Shown piece after piece: positions 37,181 through 46,012 of a DNA stretch of 64,000 bases; positions within the stretch are counted from its first letter, which is position 1; each line of letters begins with the position of its first letter. Below the pieces are notes generated by a model. It saw only the letters and a list, made by a program, of their open reading frames with translations, ran no database searches and was not told the origin of the DNA. The position numbers and the translations under genes are program-made. Origin of the DNA: UBA7236 sp044227505 (GTDB lineage Bacteria > Bacteroidota > Bacteroidia > Chitinophagales > BACL12); assembly GCA_044227505.1 (NCBI GenBank), contig JBGAWP010000013.1, positions 6,231 to 70,230 on the forward strand. Reading direction: 5' to 3'.

Positions 37181-37830
37181 CAGATTATTTTACCAAGAGT
37201 GAAACTTCGCTCGGTGTGTTAACCTCACTGGAGAATATTGAGGCTTTCGCTCTTAGCGAAGGTCTCAGGTAAAACCCCCAAAAAACCTTCCCCGAAGCGA
37301 GAGTGTTATTCGCTGCGTTTTTTTTCGTGATATCATTACTGGGACCCTTGCTGGGAGCGAGATCCTCACTGGAGAATATTGAGGCTTTCGCTCGCAGCGA
37401 AGGTCTCAATAAAGTTCAGGCCAAAAATACATCCTTGATAGCAAGAGCCAAGGTCGCTCCGTTTTTTTCGGGATACCGCTTACTGAGACCTTCGCTAAGA
37501 GCGAAAGCCTCAGTCGCTCCGTATTTAAATCCATATCAATAATATCGAACCTGCCTGCCGACAGCTTCAGCGGCAGGCAGGTAAAGAACAAGGAATATAG
37601 AACCTGTCTGCCAGCAGTCGCCAGGCAGGCATTAATCGGATAGTCTACCCAGGAGATATTGCTCCGAATTAAATAAGGAATAATAAAGAAAAATAATTGG
37701 AGTAAACCCTGAAGATATCGCTCCGAATTTAACTGTGATGAATAATAAATAACAATCAAAAAATAAAAAAGTCAATCGGAAACTCGCCCTTAAAATATTC
37801 CTCCGAACTAAACTCCTTCAACTCCTTGAA
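37160..37830. repeat. REP-like palindrome cluster and heptads in a convergent gap
   Basis: GGCAGTG-type heptads begin inside the 3' end of the 36083 gene. A 43-nt module (TCACTGGAGAATATTGAGGC, then TTTCGCTC-x2-AGCGAAGGTCTCA) occurs at 37225-37268 and 37366-37408, and its palindromic core again in inverse at 37482-37513. A perfect 12-bp hairpin ACCTGCCTGCCG/CGGCAGGCAGGT is at 37549-37582, with a degenerate copy at 37602-37631. Three copies of a GATATTGCTCCGAATT-like module lie near 37653, 37712 and 37795. Spurious frames in both directions read RPSLRAKAS from the palindromes. No gene. Confidence 0.85.
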
Positions 37831-37842
37831 CCCTGCCAACAC

Positions 37843-38985
37843 TTAAACTTTATCCAACGCCTGTTCAATATCTTCGATCAAAACTTCAACCTCTTCCAAC
37901 CCTGTATAAAATCTGACAAAATTAACCGGATACGTTCCACCTTCTTTTATGCATGCAGGAAAAACAAGTGATTCATATCCGCCCCAGCTTACGGCAAGTA
38001 AAAAGCGTTTTAAATTATCACAAAAGGATTCTATTTTTTGTTTGTCCTGGGTTTTTAATAATACAGCGAATAAACCTCCGCCGCGTTTCATTTGTTTTTT
38101 TGCGAGTGCTAATTGAGGATGGGAATTGTGAAATGGATAAATGATCTTTTCAACCTTGGGATGTTTTTCCATCCAAGCGATTAATTTTTCCGCATTGGAA
38201 ACACTTTTTTCTAAACGCAGTGGCAATGTTCTTAATCCTCTTAAAAATAGCCATGCATCGTTTGGAGAAAGCACTGCACCGTAGGTCATATATTCATTTT
38301 TGAAAATGCTGTTTATATGTTCCTGATTTGCACAAACTACACCTGCCAGAACATCGCTGTGTCCGGATAAATATTTTGTTGCGGTGTGACAAATAATATC
38401 CACGCCCAATAAATGTGGTTGCTGATATAAAGGTGTGCAATAACTATTATCAATTGCAGTAATTATATTTTTTGATCTGGCTATATCACAAATGGATTTA
38501 AGATCTTGCAGGTCGAACCAAAAGGTGTTCGGACTTTCCAGAAAAATTAATTTTGTATTGGGTTGAATTGCATTGCTGATATCATCCGTTCTTTTTCCAT
38601 CAACAAAAGTTGTTGTAATTCCGTAGCCGGGTAATATGGTTTTTAGTAAATATTCCGTCCAGCTATAAGGACTTTCTACACAAATAATATGGTCTCCTGC
38701 TTTTACACAATGAAAAATTGTTGCAGAAATTGCGGCCACTCCGCTTGAAAATAACAGACAATCATCAGTGCCTTCCAATGCAGCAATTTTTTTGCGGACT
38801 ATTTCTGTGGTGGGATTATTGCCACGGGTATATAAATGACTTTGAAGTTCATTTTTTGTTGCAAGCCGGAAATCGGCAACGGTTTTAAAGGCAAAATTAC
38901 TGGTCTGGAAAATGGGTGGGGCCACAGCATTGGAATACTGTTCTCTATCCTCCCCCAAAATATTGAGTATGTATGAAATATCCAT
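37843..38985 (-). CDS. PLP-dependent trans-sulfuration enzyme (cystathionine/methionine gamma-lyase family)
   Basis: 380 residues from the ATG at 38985; a TTG at 39006 would add seven residues of no family character. The Cys/Met metabolism PLP domain fills the protein: SHLYTRGNNPTTE (~48-60), LLFSSGVAAISATIF (~78-92), AIDNSYCTP (~180) and the Schiff-base Lys in CHTATKYLSGHSD (~200-212). It cleaves or forms C-S bonds in cystathionine, homocysteine or methionine; which one cannot be told. Monocistronic. Confidence 0.92.
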   Translation of the reverse strand: MDISYILNILGEDREQYSNAVAPPIFQTSNFAFKTVADFRLATKNELQSHLYTRGNNPTTEIVRKKIAALEGTDDCLLFSSGVAAISATIFHCVKAGDHIICVESPYSWTEYLLKTILPGYGITTTFVDGKRTDDISNAIQPNTKLIFLESPNTFWFDLQDLKSICDIARSKNIITAIDNSYCTPLYQQPHLLGVDIICHTATKYLSGHSDVLAGVVCANQEHINSIFKNEYMTYGAVLSPNDAWLFLRGLRTLPLRLEKSVSNAEKLIAWMEKHPKVEKIIYPFHNSHPQLALAKKQMKRGGGLFAVLLKTQDKQKIESFCDNLKRFLLAVSWGGYESLVFPACIKEGGTYPVNFVRFYTGLEEVEVLIEDIEQALDKV

Positions 38986-39019
38986 ATTGGAGGTAAAGTA
39001 AGGCAAAATTGTACAAAAA

Positions 39020-39045
39020 AATAATCCGCCGGATGGCGGATTATT
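39020..39045 (-). terminator. Rho-independent terminator after the DUF2892 gene
   Basis: AATAATCCGCC, 4-nt loop, GGCGGATTATT: an 11-bp perfect stem, followed on the reverse strand by seven T. It lies 55 bp after the 39100 stop and 35 bp before the PLP enzyme start, separating the two genes. Confidence 0.88.
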
Positions 39046-39099
39046 TATTCAGGCATACTCAAAGAAAAGACAACCATAACGGTCATCAATAATTTTTTA

Positions 39100-39333
39100 T
39101 TAATGCGCCGCTTTGTGTTGCAAAAACGTATTATCTTTTGAAGAGGTTTTTTCTCTTTTGGAGGTGAAATAGGCTTTAACGGGGCACCATCCTAAAATGG
39201 CAGTTAAAAATATCGCCATCACCGGTATTACGAACCAATAATTGTGCAACATACCACCAATAATTCCCAATACTATCATAATGCCGTATCTGACAATTAT
39301 TTCGTCGAATTTTAAATTTGGATTGAAGTTCAT
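39100..39333 (-). CDS. DUF2892 (YgaP-like) small membrane protein
   Basis: 77 residues from the ATG at 39333. Two close spans (~15-30 and 33-47), then GWCPVKAYF with the conserved Cys-Pro of DUF2892 (inner-membrane part of YgaP sulfurtransferases). No rhodanese domain is fused. The tail is Lys/Ser-rich. Inner membrane, role unknown; it has its own terminator. Confidence 0.85.
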   Translation of the reverse strand: MNFNPNLKFDEIIVRYGIMIVLGIIGGMLHNYWFVIPVMAIFLTAILGWCPVKAYFTSKREKTSSKDNTFLQHKAAH

Positions 39334-39379
39334 AGTTTTTTGTTGTTTGTATGATGTAAAAGTGCGGAGATTTAAAAGC

Positions 39380-39600
39380 TCAAGTACTGACCTATATCAA
39401 ACCAAATGGTGATTTTCGTCACTCTGTAGGGTTTGCCTTAAACATGAGTGACGAAGCGGAGCTCAAAGGGAAGGATGCGATAAAATAATGATTAATATTA
39501 AATTGGCTGTTTCTTTGCGTCCTTGCGGCTTTGCGTGCAATTTATTTTTTTTTCACGCAAAGGCGCAAAGCCGCTTAGGTTTATAGGGTGTAAATAATTT
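39380..39600. repeat. Octad-type GC-rich repeats in a 308-bp gene-free gap
   Basis: TTTGCGTC/CTTGCGGC/TTTGCGTG octads (39512-39537) and their inverse (39554-39574): CTTTGCGTG/CACGCAAAG pair directly and GCGGCTTTGCG/CGCAAAGCCGC pair in another register. The rest of 39334-39641 is plain AT-rich sequence. Confidence 0.7.
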
Positions 39601-39641
39601 TATAAATACGTAATTGAGAAACAGAAAAAATTCTTCAAACC

Positions 39642-40631
39642 TTAGCTGAAAAAATTCTGCATTAAACTTTGAACTGCCATTGGAGGGAGTATTTCACCAT
39701 TTTCAATCTTTATTTCCTGTTCGCGAAGTAATTGGAGATATTTTGGGTTTTGGTGAAAATGTTGCAGCAATTTATTATTCAGATCTTCATTAAACCATTG
39801 TTTAAATTGATCTTTCCTTCGTGTTTTAAAATATCCGTTTTGAGTGACGGTATTAATATAGGAATGGATCAAATTTTTAATTGTTTCAAGATTTAATCCG
39901 GAAACGGCAGAACATATCTCTGTAGTAGTTTGCCAACCCGAATCTTTGGGTTGGTATAAATGAATTGCACGCTCAACATCAGCCCTTGCAATTTTTGCTT
40001 TTTCCATATTATCGCCATCGCTTTTATTGATGAGAATAATATCAGCCATTTCCATGATACCTCTTTTAATTCCCTGCAATTCATCTCCGGCTCCGGCAAG
40101 TAAAAGAAGGATAAAAATATCGGTAATATCATATACTGCTGTTTCACTTTGTCCAACTCCAACGGTCTCAACAATGATAATTTCATAACCTGCAGCTTCC
40201 AAAATTATCATACATTCTCTGGTTGTGGAGGCTACTCCTCCTGTTGTTGAACCTGCGGCAGTAGGACGAATAAAAACGTTTTTACTTTTCGACAATTCCT
40301 GCATCCGGGTTTTATCGCCTAAAATGCTGCCTTTACTTTTTTTGCTGGAAGGATCAATTGCCAACACTGCCAGTTTTTTATTTTCCTGCAAAAATTGATT
40401 CCCTAAAGCCTCAATAAAAGTACTTTTTCCAACTCCCGGCGACCCGGTTATTCCAATTCGTATGGAATTTCCGGAATGTGGCAAACAGAGTTCCAGAATT
40501 TCAAGTGCTTTATTTCTCTGATTTTCCGAACTGCTTTCCAATAAAGTAATTGCTCTGGCAATAATTACCTTATCGGCGGCTAAAATTCCGTTGACAAATT
40601 CAGGAGCACTTAATAGATCGAGTTCTTTCAA
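39642..40631 (-). CDS. meaB: Methylmalonyl-CoA mutase-associated GTPase MeaB (ArgK family)
   Basis: 329 residues from a TTG start at 40631 (MKELDLLSAPEF). The frame is open to an ATG at 40694, but those codons overlap the terminator of the upstream gene and do not match the family. G1 GSPGVGKST (~63-71), the switch block SKKSKGSILGDKTRM, G3 region VETVGVGQSE and G4 NKSDGDN are all readable. MeaB protects and reactivates B12-dependent methylmalonyl-CoA mutase; no mutase gene is in the window. Confidence 0.93.
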   Translation of the reverse strand: MKELDLLSAPEFVNGILAADKVIIARAITLLESSSENQRNKALEILELCLPHSGNSIRIGITGSPGVGKSTFIEALGNQFLQENKKLAVLAIDPSSKKSKGSILGDKTRMQELSKSKNVFIRPTAAGSTTGGVASTTRECMIILEAAGYEIIIVETVGVGQSETAVYDITDIFILLLLAGAGDELQGIKRGIMEMADIILINKSDGDNMEKAKIARADVERAIHLYQPKDSGWQTTTEICSAVSGLNLETIKNLIHSYINTVTQNGYFKTRRKDQFKQWFNEDLNNKLLQHFHQNPKYLQLLREQEIKIENGEILPPMAVQSLMQNFFS

Positions 40632-40656
40632 GAAAGGTAAATATGTTATAAAAATA

Positions 40657-40686
40657 AAATCCTCCCGCTGTTTAAGGGGAGGATTT
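40657..40686 (-). terminator. Rho-independent terminator of the beta-barrel gene
   Basis: On the reverse strand AAATCCTCCC, 10-nt loop, GGGAGGATTT, then TTATTTTTA. It lies 21 bp after the 40707 stop and inside the 5' extension of the meaB frame, which argues for the downstream TTG as meaB start. Confidence 0.8.
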
Positions 40687-40706
40687 ATACACAAATAGTA
40701 TTTTTA

Positions 40707-41429
40707 TCAGAAGGGATTAAACGAAATGCCCACTGTTAGCGGATTTCCCGCAGGACCTTTCCCATCAGAAAATATTGGTGCCAAACCGTAATATGCTTCA
40801 ATATTCACCTTTGAGTATCCAAGTCGGAGGGTTGGACCGTATTGTAAATTAGATAGATTTTTTACGCGGTATTGTTTGTATTTTATTTCATCCTCACTTG
40901 GAGTAACCCAATCGTCGCCAACATATTTGGTGTGATTTGTTAACACGTAACCTGCTTTAAATCCTATCGCAGCTTTAAATCGATTGCCGTTCTTTTCATC
41001 GGTTCTGAACCTGAATTCCAAAGGAACCTCAAAATAATTGATCACGAATTTATTTCTTTTCCAGGTTATAGTATCGTCAAACTTAATAGGATAAGTTTTT
41101 CCGGCGGTATCATAATCAAAACGGGAATTGTTAAAATAATTTGACCAGCTGAATCCTGCTCCCACTGCAAAACTCACATTGTCGCTACCTAATGGGATAT
41201 CGTAAAAGAAATGAAAACCTACTCCGCTCGACAATCCTTTCACATTAAAGGAGTCAGGAGCGCCTAACCAACCGTCCCAATGCACATTCATGATGATACG
41301 GTCTCTGGATGGATCATCATCCTCTAACTCAGTAGCAGGGGCAACAACAGTGGTATCCGTTTGCCCTAAAAGGGAATTTATAGTTAATAACAAAAATAAA
41401 GGCAGTATGATTTTTTTCATGTATTTCAT
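40707..41429 (-). CDS. Outer-membrane beta-barrel protein, PorT-like
   Basis: 240 residues. The signal peptide is residues 1-22 (MKKIILPLFLLLTINSLLGQ; an ATG three codons in is equally possible). The mature part is alternating polar/hydrophobic strands with Gly/Tyr/Phe-rich turns (VGFHFFYDIPLGSDNVSFAV), ending in an aromatic residue (GISFNPF), as in outer-membrane barrels of the PorT/OMP_b-brl_2 type. PorT proper is a T9SS part, but this family is large, so a link to secretion is not shown. Confidence 0.82.
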   Translation of the reverse strand: MKYMKKIILPLFLLLTINSLLGQTDTTVVAPATELEDDDPSRDRIIMNVHWDGWLGAPDSFNVKGLSSGVGFHFFYDIPLGSDNVSFAVGAGFSWSNYFNNSRFDYDTAGKTYPIKFDDTITWKRNKFVINYFEVPLEFRFRTDEKNGNRFKAAIGFKAGYVLTNHTKYVGDDWVTPSEDEIKYKQYRVKNLSNLQYGPTLRLGYSKVNIEAYYGLAPIFSDGKGPAGNPLTVGISFNPF

Positions 41430-41558
41430 TTTATCAGCACAAATATCAATAATGGGTGTAAAAGTAAAGAATTAATCGGTTATAGCTACCGGTCTCAACC
41501 TTTCAATTGTGAAAAACGATAAAGAATATCTTTTCATTTTCCATGGGGAGATATTATT

Positions 41559-42143
41559 TCATCCTACCCAAACCGTTTTATTTTCTACAGGAATTCTGGT
41601 TGCCGGCATTTCTTCCTCGTTGTAATTTCCTACATATACCATTCCAAGACAGAGATCATTACCCCCCAATTGTAAAAACGAACGCATTGCATCCTTGTAG
41701 GTCATCCCTCCTGTGCTCCAATATGCACCAATATTGTTTGCAGTAGCAGTGAGCAACATATTTTGAACGGCGCATGCAACAGCGCAAATTTCTTCATTCA
41801 GGGGTATTTTACCGCTTTCCTGACGAGTTAGCACTATCATTATAATATGTGAGCACAAAAGCGGGACCGATAAAAATTTCTGGTATTTTGCTTCAATAAA
41901 CTGATCTTGAGGGGTGATGTTTTTGTAAGTTGTTGCCTGAAATTCTGCAAATTCCTGTAAACCGTTATTTGTGAATACCACAAATTTCCAGGGTTCGGTT
42001 TTGCCGTGATTTGGTGCCCAACTTGCATTTTCGAGCATTTTTTTGATGATGTCATCTGATACTCTGACTCCGGTATATTTTTCGGGTTTTATGGATCTTC
42101 TGTTTCTTATCAGATGATCTATCTCGCTGGTATTGTAGTTCAT
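41559..42143 (-). CDS. Nitroreductase family protein
   Basis: 194 residues from the ATG at 42143 (MNYNTSEIDHLI); the frame runs on to 42197, but that part overlaps the divergent gene. The N-terminal NRRSIKPEKYTG (~13-24) and WAPNHGKTEPWKFVVF (~43-58) contact FMN in this family, and GAYWSTGGMTY (~138-148) is a typical C-terminal block. Flavin-dependent reduction of nitro, quinone or similar compounds; substrate unknown. Only 32 bp separate its start from the DUF3179 gene. Confidence 0.92.
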   Translation of the reverse strand: MNYNTSEIDHLIRNRRSIKPEKYTGVRVSDDIIKKMLENASWAPNHGKTEPWKFVVFTNNGLQEFAEFQATTYKNITPQDQFIEAKYQKFLSVPLLCSHIIMIVLTRQESGKIPLNEEICAVACAVQNMLLTATANNIGAYWSTGGMTYKDAMRSFLQLGGNDLCLGMVYVGNYNEEEMPATRIPVENKTVWVG

Positions 42144-42175
42144 ATTATTTTTGATCTTAATTTTACGGCACAAAT

Positions 42176-43267
42176 ATGCAACGAAAAAGCGCCTCATACC
42201 TGAATCCGATTTTATTATTTGTTACAATACCGCTGTTTTTATTTTTTAATTCCTGTAAAAGCGAAAAAAATGCAAAAACAGAAGAAAACAGCGCAATTGA
42301 AGAAAAAAAAGTGTACGACACCTGGCGCATTGATCTCGAATTGGTGGAATCGGGTTGTGAGCGACTGGATTGTATCCGGTCAATTGATGATCCGAAATTT
42401 ATTGAGGTGAATGCTGTTGATTTTTTATCGGAGGAAGATCTTGTAATCGGATTAAAGATTGGCAATGAATTAAAGTGTTATCCTCATGCAATATTAAACT
42501 GGCACGAGATCGTGAATGATGAATTGGAAGGAAAAAAGATCGCAATTAATTATTGTCCTCTCACAGGCTCCGGCATGGCATGGAACCGGGAAATAAATGG
42601 TAAACTCACCGATTTTGGTGTTTCGGGAATGTTGTTCAACAGCAATATAATCCCCTACGACAGAACAACACGTTCTGCCTGGTGTCAGATGCAACAATTG
42701 TGTGTGAACGGTGAATTAATGGATAAAAAGGCAGAAACATTTCCTGTGATAGAAACTACATGGGAAACCTGGAAAAAATTATATCCTGAAAGCAAAGTAC
42801 TCTCCACCGAAACCGGAATGTCGCGCAATTATTTAGAATATCCATACGATGCATATCGCGAAAATGATAATATTTATTTTGAAGTACAATACGAAAGTGA
42901 TACCTTATTTCAAAAAGAAAGATTATTCGGAATTATAGAAGGTAAAAAAGCAAAATGTTACCGCTTTAATAATTTTAAAGGTGGAGTTAGAATTTTAAAT
43001 GATACAGTATTTAATAAAAATATTATCGTAGTAGGAAGCGAACGCGATAATTTTATGAATGCTTTTGAAAATAAAGAAAATAAAAAATATTCTCCAATAA
43101 ATAATAAACTACCCGGCGTATTTAAAGACGAATCCGGAAATATTTATGATGCTTTTGGAAATTGTGTTGATGGTGCAAAAAAAGGAGAGCAACTTAATGT
43201 GTTAAATGGATTTACTGCTTATTGGTTTGCGTGGTATGCGTTTTATCCGGAGGTGAAGTTTGAGTGA
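42176..43267 (+). CDS. DUF3179 lipoprotein
   Basis: 363 residues. A lipoprotein signal peptide ends at Cys27 (FFNSC). The mature protein is one DUF3179 domain, with the conserved NYCPLTGSGMAWNR (~124-138), FGVSGMLFNSN and the C-terminal FTAYWFAWYAFYPEV. Function of the family unknown. The stop at 43265-43267 lies at the start of a TGAGTAA-type array. Confidence 0.9.
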   Translation: MQRKSASYLNPILLFVTIPLFLFFNSCKSEKNAKTEENSAIEEKKVYDTWRIDLELVESGCERLDCIRSIDDPKFIEVNAVDFLSEEDLVIGLKIGNELKCYPHAILNWHEIVNDELEGKKIAINYCPLTGSGMAWNREINGKLTDFGVSGMLFNSNIIPYDRTTRSAWCQMQQLCVNGELMDKKAETFPVIETTWETWKKLYPESKVLSTETGMSRNYLEYPYDAYRENDNIYFEVQYESDTLFQKERLFGIIEGKKAKCYRFNNFKGGVRILNDTVFNKNIIVVGSERDNFMNAFENKENKKYSPINNKLPGVFKDESGNIYDAFGNCVDGAKKGEQLNVLNGFTAYWFAWYAFYPEVKFE

Positions 43268-43278
43268 TCGGATGAATA

Positions 43279-43400
43279 ATGAGTAATGAGTTATGAGTTT
43301 GCTAAAACTTATAAGAAAGATTACGGTTTATCATAAACATTTTATTCAGGGCAAAAATCTTTAATGCGAACGTTTTCGTAACTCATAACTCATTACTCAT
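43279..43400. repeat. 21-bp perfect inverted repeat built from 7-nt units, between converging genes
   Basis: The arm at 43279-43299 (ATGAGTA, ATGAGTT, ATGAGTT) is the exact reverse complement of 43380-43400, with an 80-nt loop. ACTCACC/ATTCACT heptads follow at 43448-43478 and supply the TAG stop (43475-43477) of the reverse-strand gene. It could act as a two-way terminator. Confidence 0.88.
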
Positions 43401-43474
43401 AACTCATTTACTAAAAGTTCCAATCGAAGGATAAAATATTATGCAAGTACTCACCACTCACCATTCTCCATTCA

Positions 43475-44008
43475 CTACTCAATCGTTCTTCCACCCGCCG
43501 TTTTACTCTCAACCGAAGTATTATCAATTTTTTTCATATTCACGCTGAGATATGCATAAATACTTTCTGATGTAGATTTATATTCTTTGCCAGCATATTC
43601 AATAATTCCAGTTCTGCCTTCCCAGCTTTTTGCCATCATGGTATAACGACCTGCATAATCGCTGTTGGCACCAAAACGCAAATAACTTCCATCCGTATCA
43701 AAACTGATTAGAAAAACGTCTTTGCTTTCTGCCTTAACAACTACTCCTGGTGTTCCCGATGCAATTACGATCTGCTCCACTTTTTTTCCATCCACGATCT
43801 GAATTTCACCTGAAGCAATTTCTGTTTCAGAAGTTCCCAGCTCTCTGTAAAGCGTTACAGTTCCTTCCAGATAAAACTGAACTTTCTTTAATTGATCTTC
43901 ATTAAAATTCGTTTTTGCCTGCGTGGAGGAAGTATAAGGACTCAGATTAACAGTACAAGATGTAAGAAAAAGGGATAAAATGATCGAAAAAGTAGTAACG
44001 GCTTTCAT
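43475..44008 (-). CDS. Small lipoprotein of unknown function
   Basis: 177 residues from the ATG at 44008. A lipoprotein signal ends at Cys18 (FLTSC). The mature protein is beta-rich with a conserved-looking KKVQFYLEGTVTLYRE (~41-56) and YAGKEYKSTSESIYAYL (~139-155); no family I can name. Its stop lies inside an ACTCACC heptad array, and heptads also fill part of its upstream gap. Confidence 0.75.
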   Translation of the reverse strand: MKAVTTFSIILSLFLTSCTVNLSPYTSSTQAKTNFNEDQLKKVQFYLEGTVTLYRELGTSETEIASGEIQIVDGKKVEQIVIASGTPGVVVKAESKDVFLISFDTDGSYLRFGANSDYAGRYTMMAKSWEGRTGIIEYAGKEYKSTSESIYAYLSVNMKKIDNTSVESKTAGGRTIE

Positions 44009-44120
44009 AATTATATTTTTTTGCTCAAAAACAAGAATAATGCCACGGGTTGGGTTGGGGCTTATTTTGTGGGTGTAAAAATACGATAGTAAGTGGAGTT
44101 ATTAGTGGAAGTGGCGGTGG

Positions 44121-44383
44121 CAGTCAACAGTAAACAGTGGGCAGTGGGCAATTTGTAACATTGGAGCGTATTGCTTCGAATTGAAATTTTAATTTAAAAT
44201 CAAACAATGAGTAATGAGCAATGAGTAGGATCTCGATAGCCGGATGTTTATACACCTGACTAATGGTTAATGACAATTTGGAGAGTGGTGAGTGGTCAGT
44301 GGTGAGTAACCGAACCCAGAACTCAGAACCCAGAACCCAGAACTCAGAACCCAGAACTCAGAACCCAGAACCCAGAACCCGGA
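44121..44383. repeat. Dispersed repeats and ten-unit heptad array
   Basis: 44121-44190: second copy of the 70-bp repeat of 3331-3400. 44203-44310: an inverted copy of the composite unit found four times at 28347-28660 (AGCCGGATGTTTATACACCT, then GACTAATGG..., with flanking GAGTGGT heptads). 44314-44383: ten uninterrupted units ACCCAGA/ACTCAGA/ACCCGGA, ending 1 bp before the stop of the amine oxidase gene. The 376-bp gap holds no gene. Confidence 0.88.
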
Positions 44384-44384
44384 A

Positions 44385-45977
44385 CTACGCTAACTTTTTC
44401 AAAATCGACTCCGCCGCAATTCTTCCCGTCATTGCAGCGCCGTTCATAAATCCTTGAAAATCGAAGCTACAGTGTTCGCCGGCAAAATAGATGTTGCCGT
44501 TCGGTTCCGATTGGGCACCTTCAATGGTGGTGTATTGGCCGGGTTTGAAACAGGTGTAACTGGCTTTGGAATAATTGTAGGTGGGCCAGTGAAATTTTGC
44601 GGAGGTATTGTTATAAAGTGTGTTGGAGCCAGGGAAGAATTGATTTATTCCCTTTAAAAAACGATCGGCGTGTTCTTTATCTGTTCCGGTTAAAAGGTTA
44701 TCACTTTCCTTTCCACCGGTAAAAATGGTATAACCTGCTCTTTCCGATTTTTGTAACTGACTATTATCCCAACCACATTGAATACTCTCATCACCAAATG
44801 CAAAACCTGTAAAACCTTGTTCGCGCCAAATTCTTTTTTCAAATCCCAAAAAGAATTTGGCGTTTTTTCCATAACCCATTTCATTAATGGCCTTTATTTT
44901 TTGAGGAGTTAAAGGATAATCTATTTTGATATCCTTTAGTATTGTAAATGGCACTGTTATAATTACAAAATCTGCAGAAATACTTTCAGTAGCTCCACCG
45001 GCCTTCATAAAATCCAATACTATTTTATCTCCCTCTTTTTTAGAATGAATTGCTTCCAAAGTATAACCCATATTTAATTGATATTGCAATGTCCGGGTTA
45101 AATTATCGGTAATTAATTGATTGCCTCCGGAAATTTTATATCGTTCGTCGCTATATCCAGAATAATTAAATTCCTCTTTCATTCCGGGATCCATTAATAA
45201 TAAAAAATTGATGGCAGATTGTTCATTAATATCAAGGCCATATTCTGTGGTATAGGCAACATCCAATAATTTATATAATAATCCGGAAATGCCTATGCCT
45301 GTTAAATAGTCAGCGATAGAAAGCTGATCTAAGCGGAGATCGTTCTCATTATATGTTTTATAAGAAATAATATCACTTAACGAATTAATATCGGCCTGGA
45401 TCTGAGTGGTAAAAGGAAAAAATAATTCCAAAATTTCCGCATCTTTTATTATTTGACCATCGAAATAATAACAGGCATGCTTCAAATTTTTTTCTGATTC
45501 AACAAATGTGTCGATTAAAGGAAGATCAAATTGTTTAATTAAAGCAAAAATATCATCGTGTGTAGAATCGATAAACTCACCCCCTAATTCTGTGGTCAAT
45601 CCCGGAGCCAGCATGTCAACTGCAGTATATATTCTTCCACCGGTTCTTGGGGATGCTTCGTAAATTTTGGGGAGGAACCCGGCTTTTTTTAAGGTGTGTG
45701 CTGCATTTAATCCGGCAATTCCCGCACCAACAATTACAATTTCCGGTTTATTGTTTGTGCTACAAGCCTGCAGAAATGCAGTGGTTCCAATAGTAGTTAA
45801 AAGGGCTGCTTTTCCTGTAGTTTCAATAAATTTTCTTCGTGTTATATTTTGATTATTAATTTCTTTTATTTCTGAAACAGGGATATTATTATTTACACTT
45901 TTTGAGGCAAGGTACAATGCTTTTTGGAGGGTAGATAATAAATTCGTTTTCGCACTTCGGCGTTTTTTAGAATGCAT
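44385..45977 (-). CDS. FAD-dependent flavin amine oxidase, Tat-exported lipoprotein
   Basis: 530 residues from the ATG at 45977. N-terminus: TRRKFIETTGKAALLTT (~47-63) is a twin-arginine signal, and LQACS at ~69-73 a possible lipobox, so it would be folded with FAD in the cytoplasm and exported. FAD-binding GxGxxG: IVIVGAGIAGLNAAHTL (~80-96) and the following EASPRTGGRIYT. The C-terminal GNIYFAGEHCSFDFQGFMNG is the second FAD contact. Monoamine-oxidase-like fold. tatC lies 3.6 kb upstream on the same strand. Confidence 0.9.
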   Translation of the reverse strand: MHSKKRRSAKTNLLSTLQKALYLASKSVNNNIPVSEIKEINNQNITRRKFIETTGKAALLTTIGTTAFLQACSTNNKPEIVIVGAGIAGLNAAHTLKKAGFLPKIYEASPRTGGRIYTAVDMLAPGLTTELGGEFIDSTHDDIFALIKQFDLPLIDTFVESEKNLKHACYYFDGQIIKDAEILELFFPFTTQIQADINSLSDIISYKTYNENDLRLDQLSIADYLTGIGISGLLYKLLDVAYTTEYGLDINEQSAINFLLLMDPGMKEEFNYSGYSDERYKISGGNQLITDNLTRTLQYQLNMGYTLEAIHSKKEGDKIVLDFMKAGGATESISADFVIITVPFTILKDIKIDYPLTPQKIKAINEMGYGKNAKFFLGFEKRIWREQGFTGFAFGDESIQCGWDNSQLQKSERAGYTIFTGGKESDNLLTGTDKEHADRFLKGINQFFPGSNTLYNNTSAKFHWPTYNYSKASYTCFKPGQYTTIEGAQSEPNGNIYFAGEHCSFDFQGFMNGAAMTGRIAAESILKKLA

Positions 45978-46012
45978 ATAATTATTTTAATGTAATTGGA
46001 GTATTAAAAAAA

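Noticed and set aside
37185..37759. Three open frames reading RPSLRAKAS
   Set aside because: They arise from the REP-like palindromes on both strands and overlap one another.
40707..41429. T9SS component PorT
   Set aside because: The barrel pattern is general to many Bacteroidota outer-membrane proteins; no T9SS genes are adjacent, so only a PorT-like fold is claimed.
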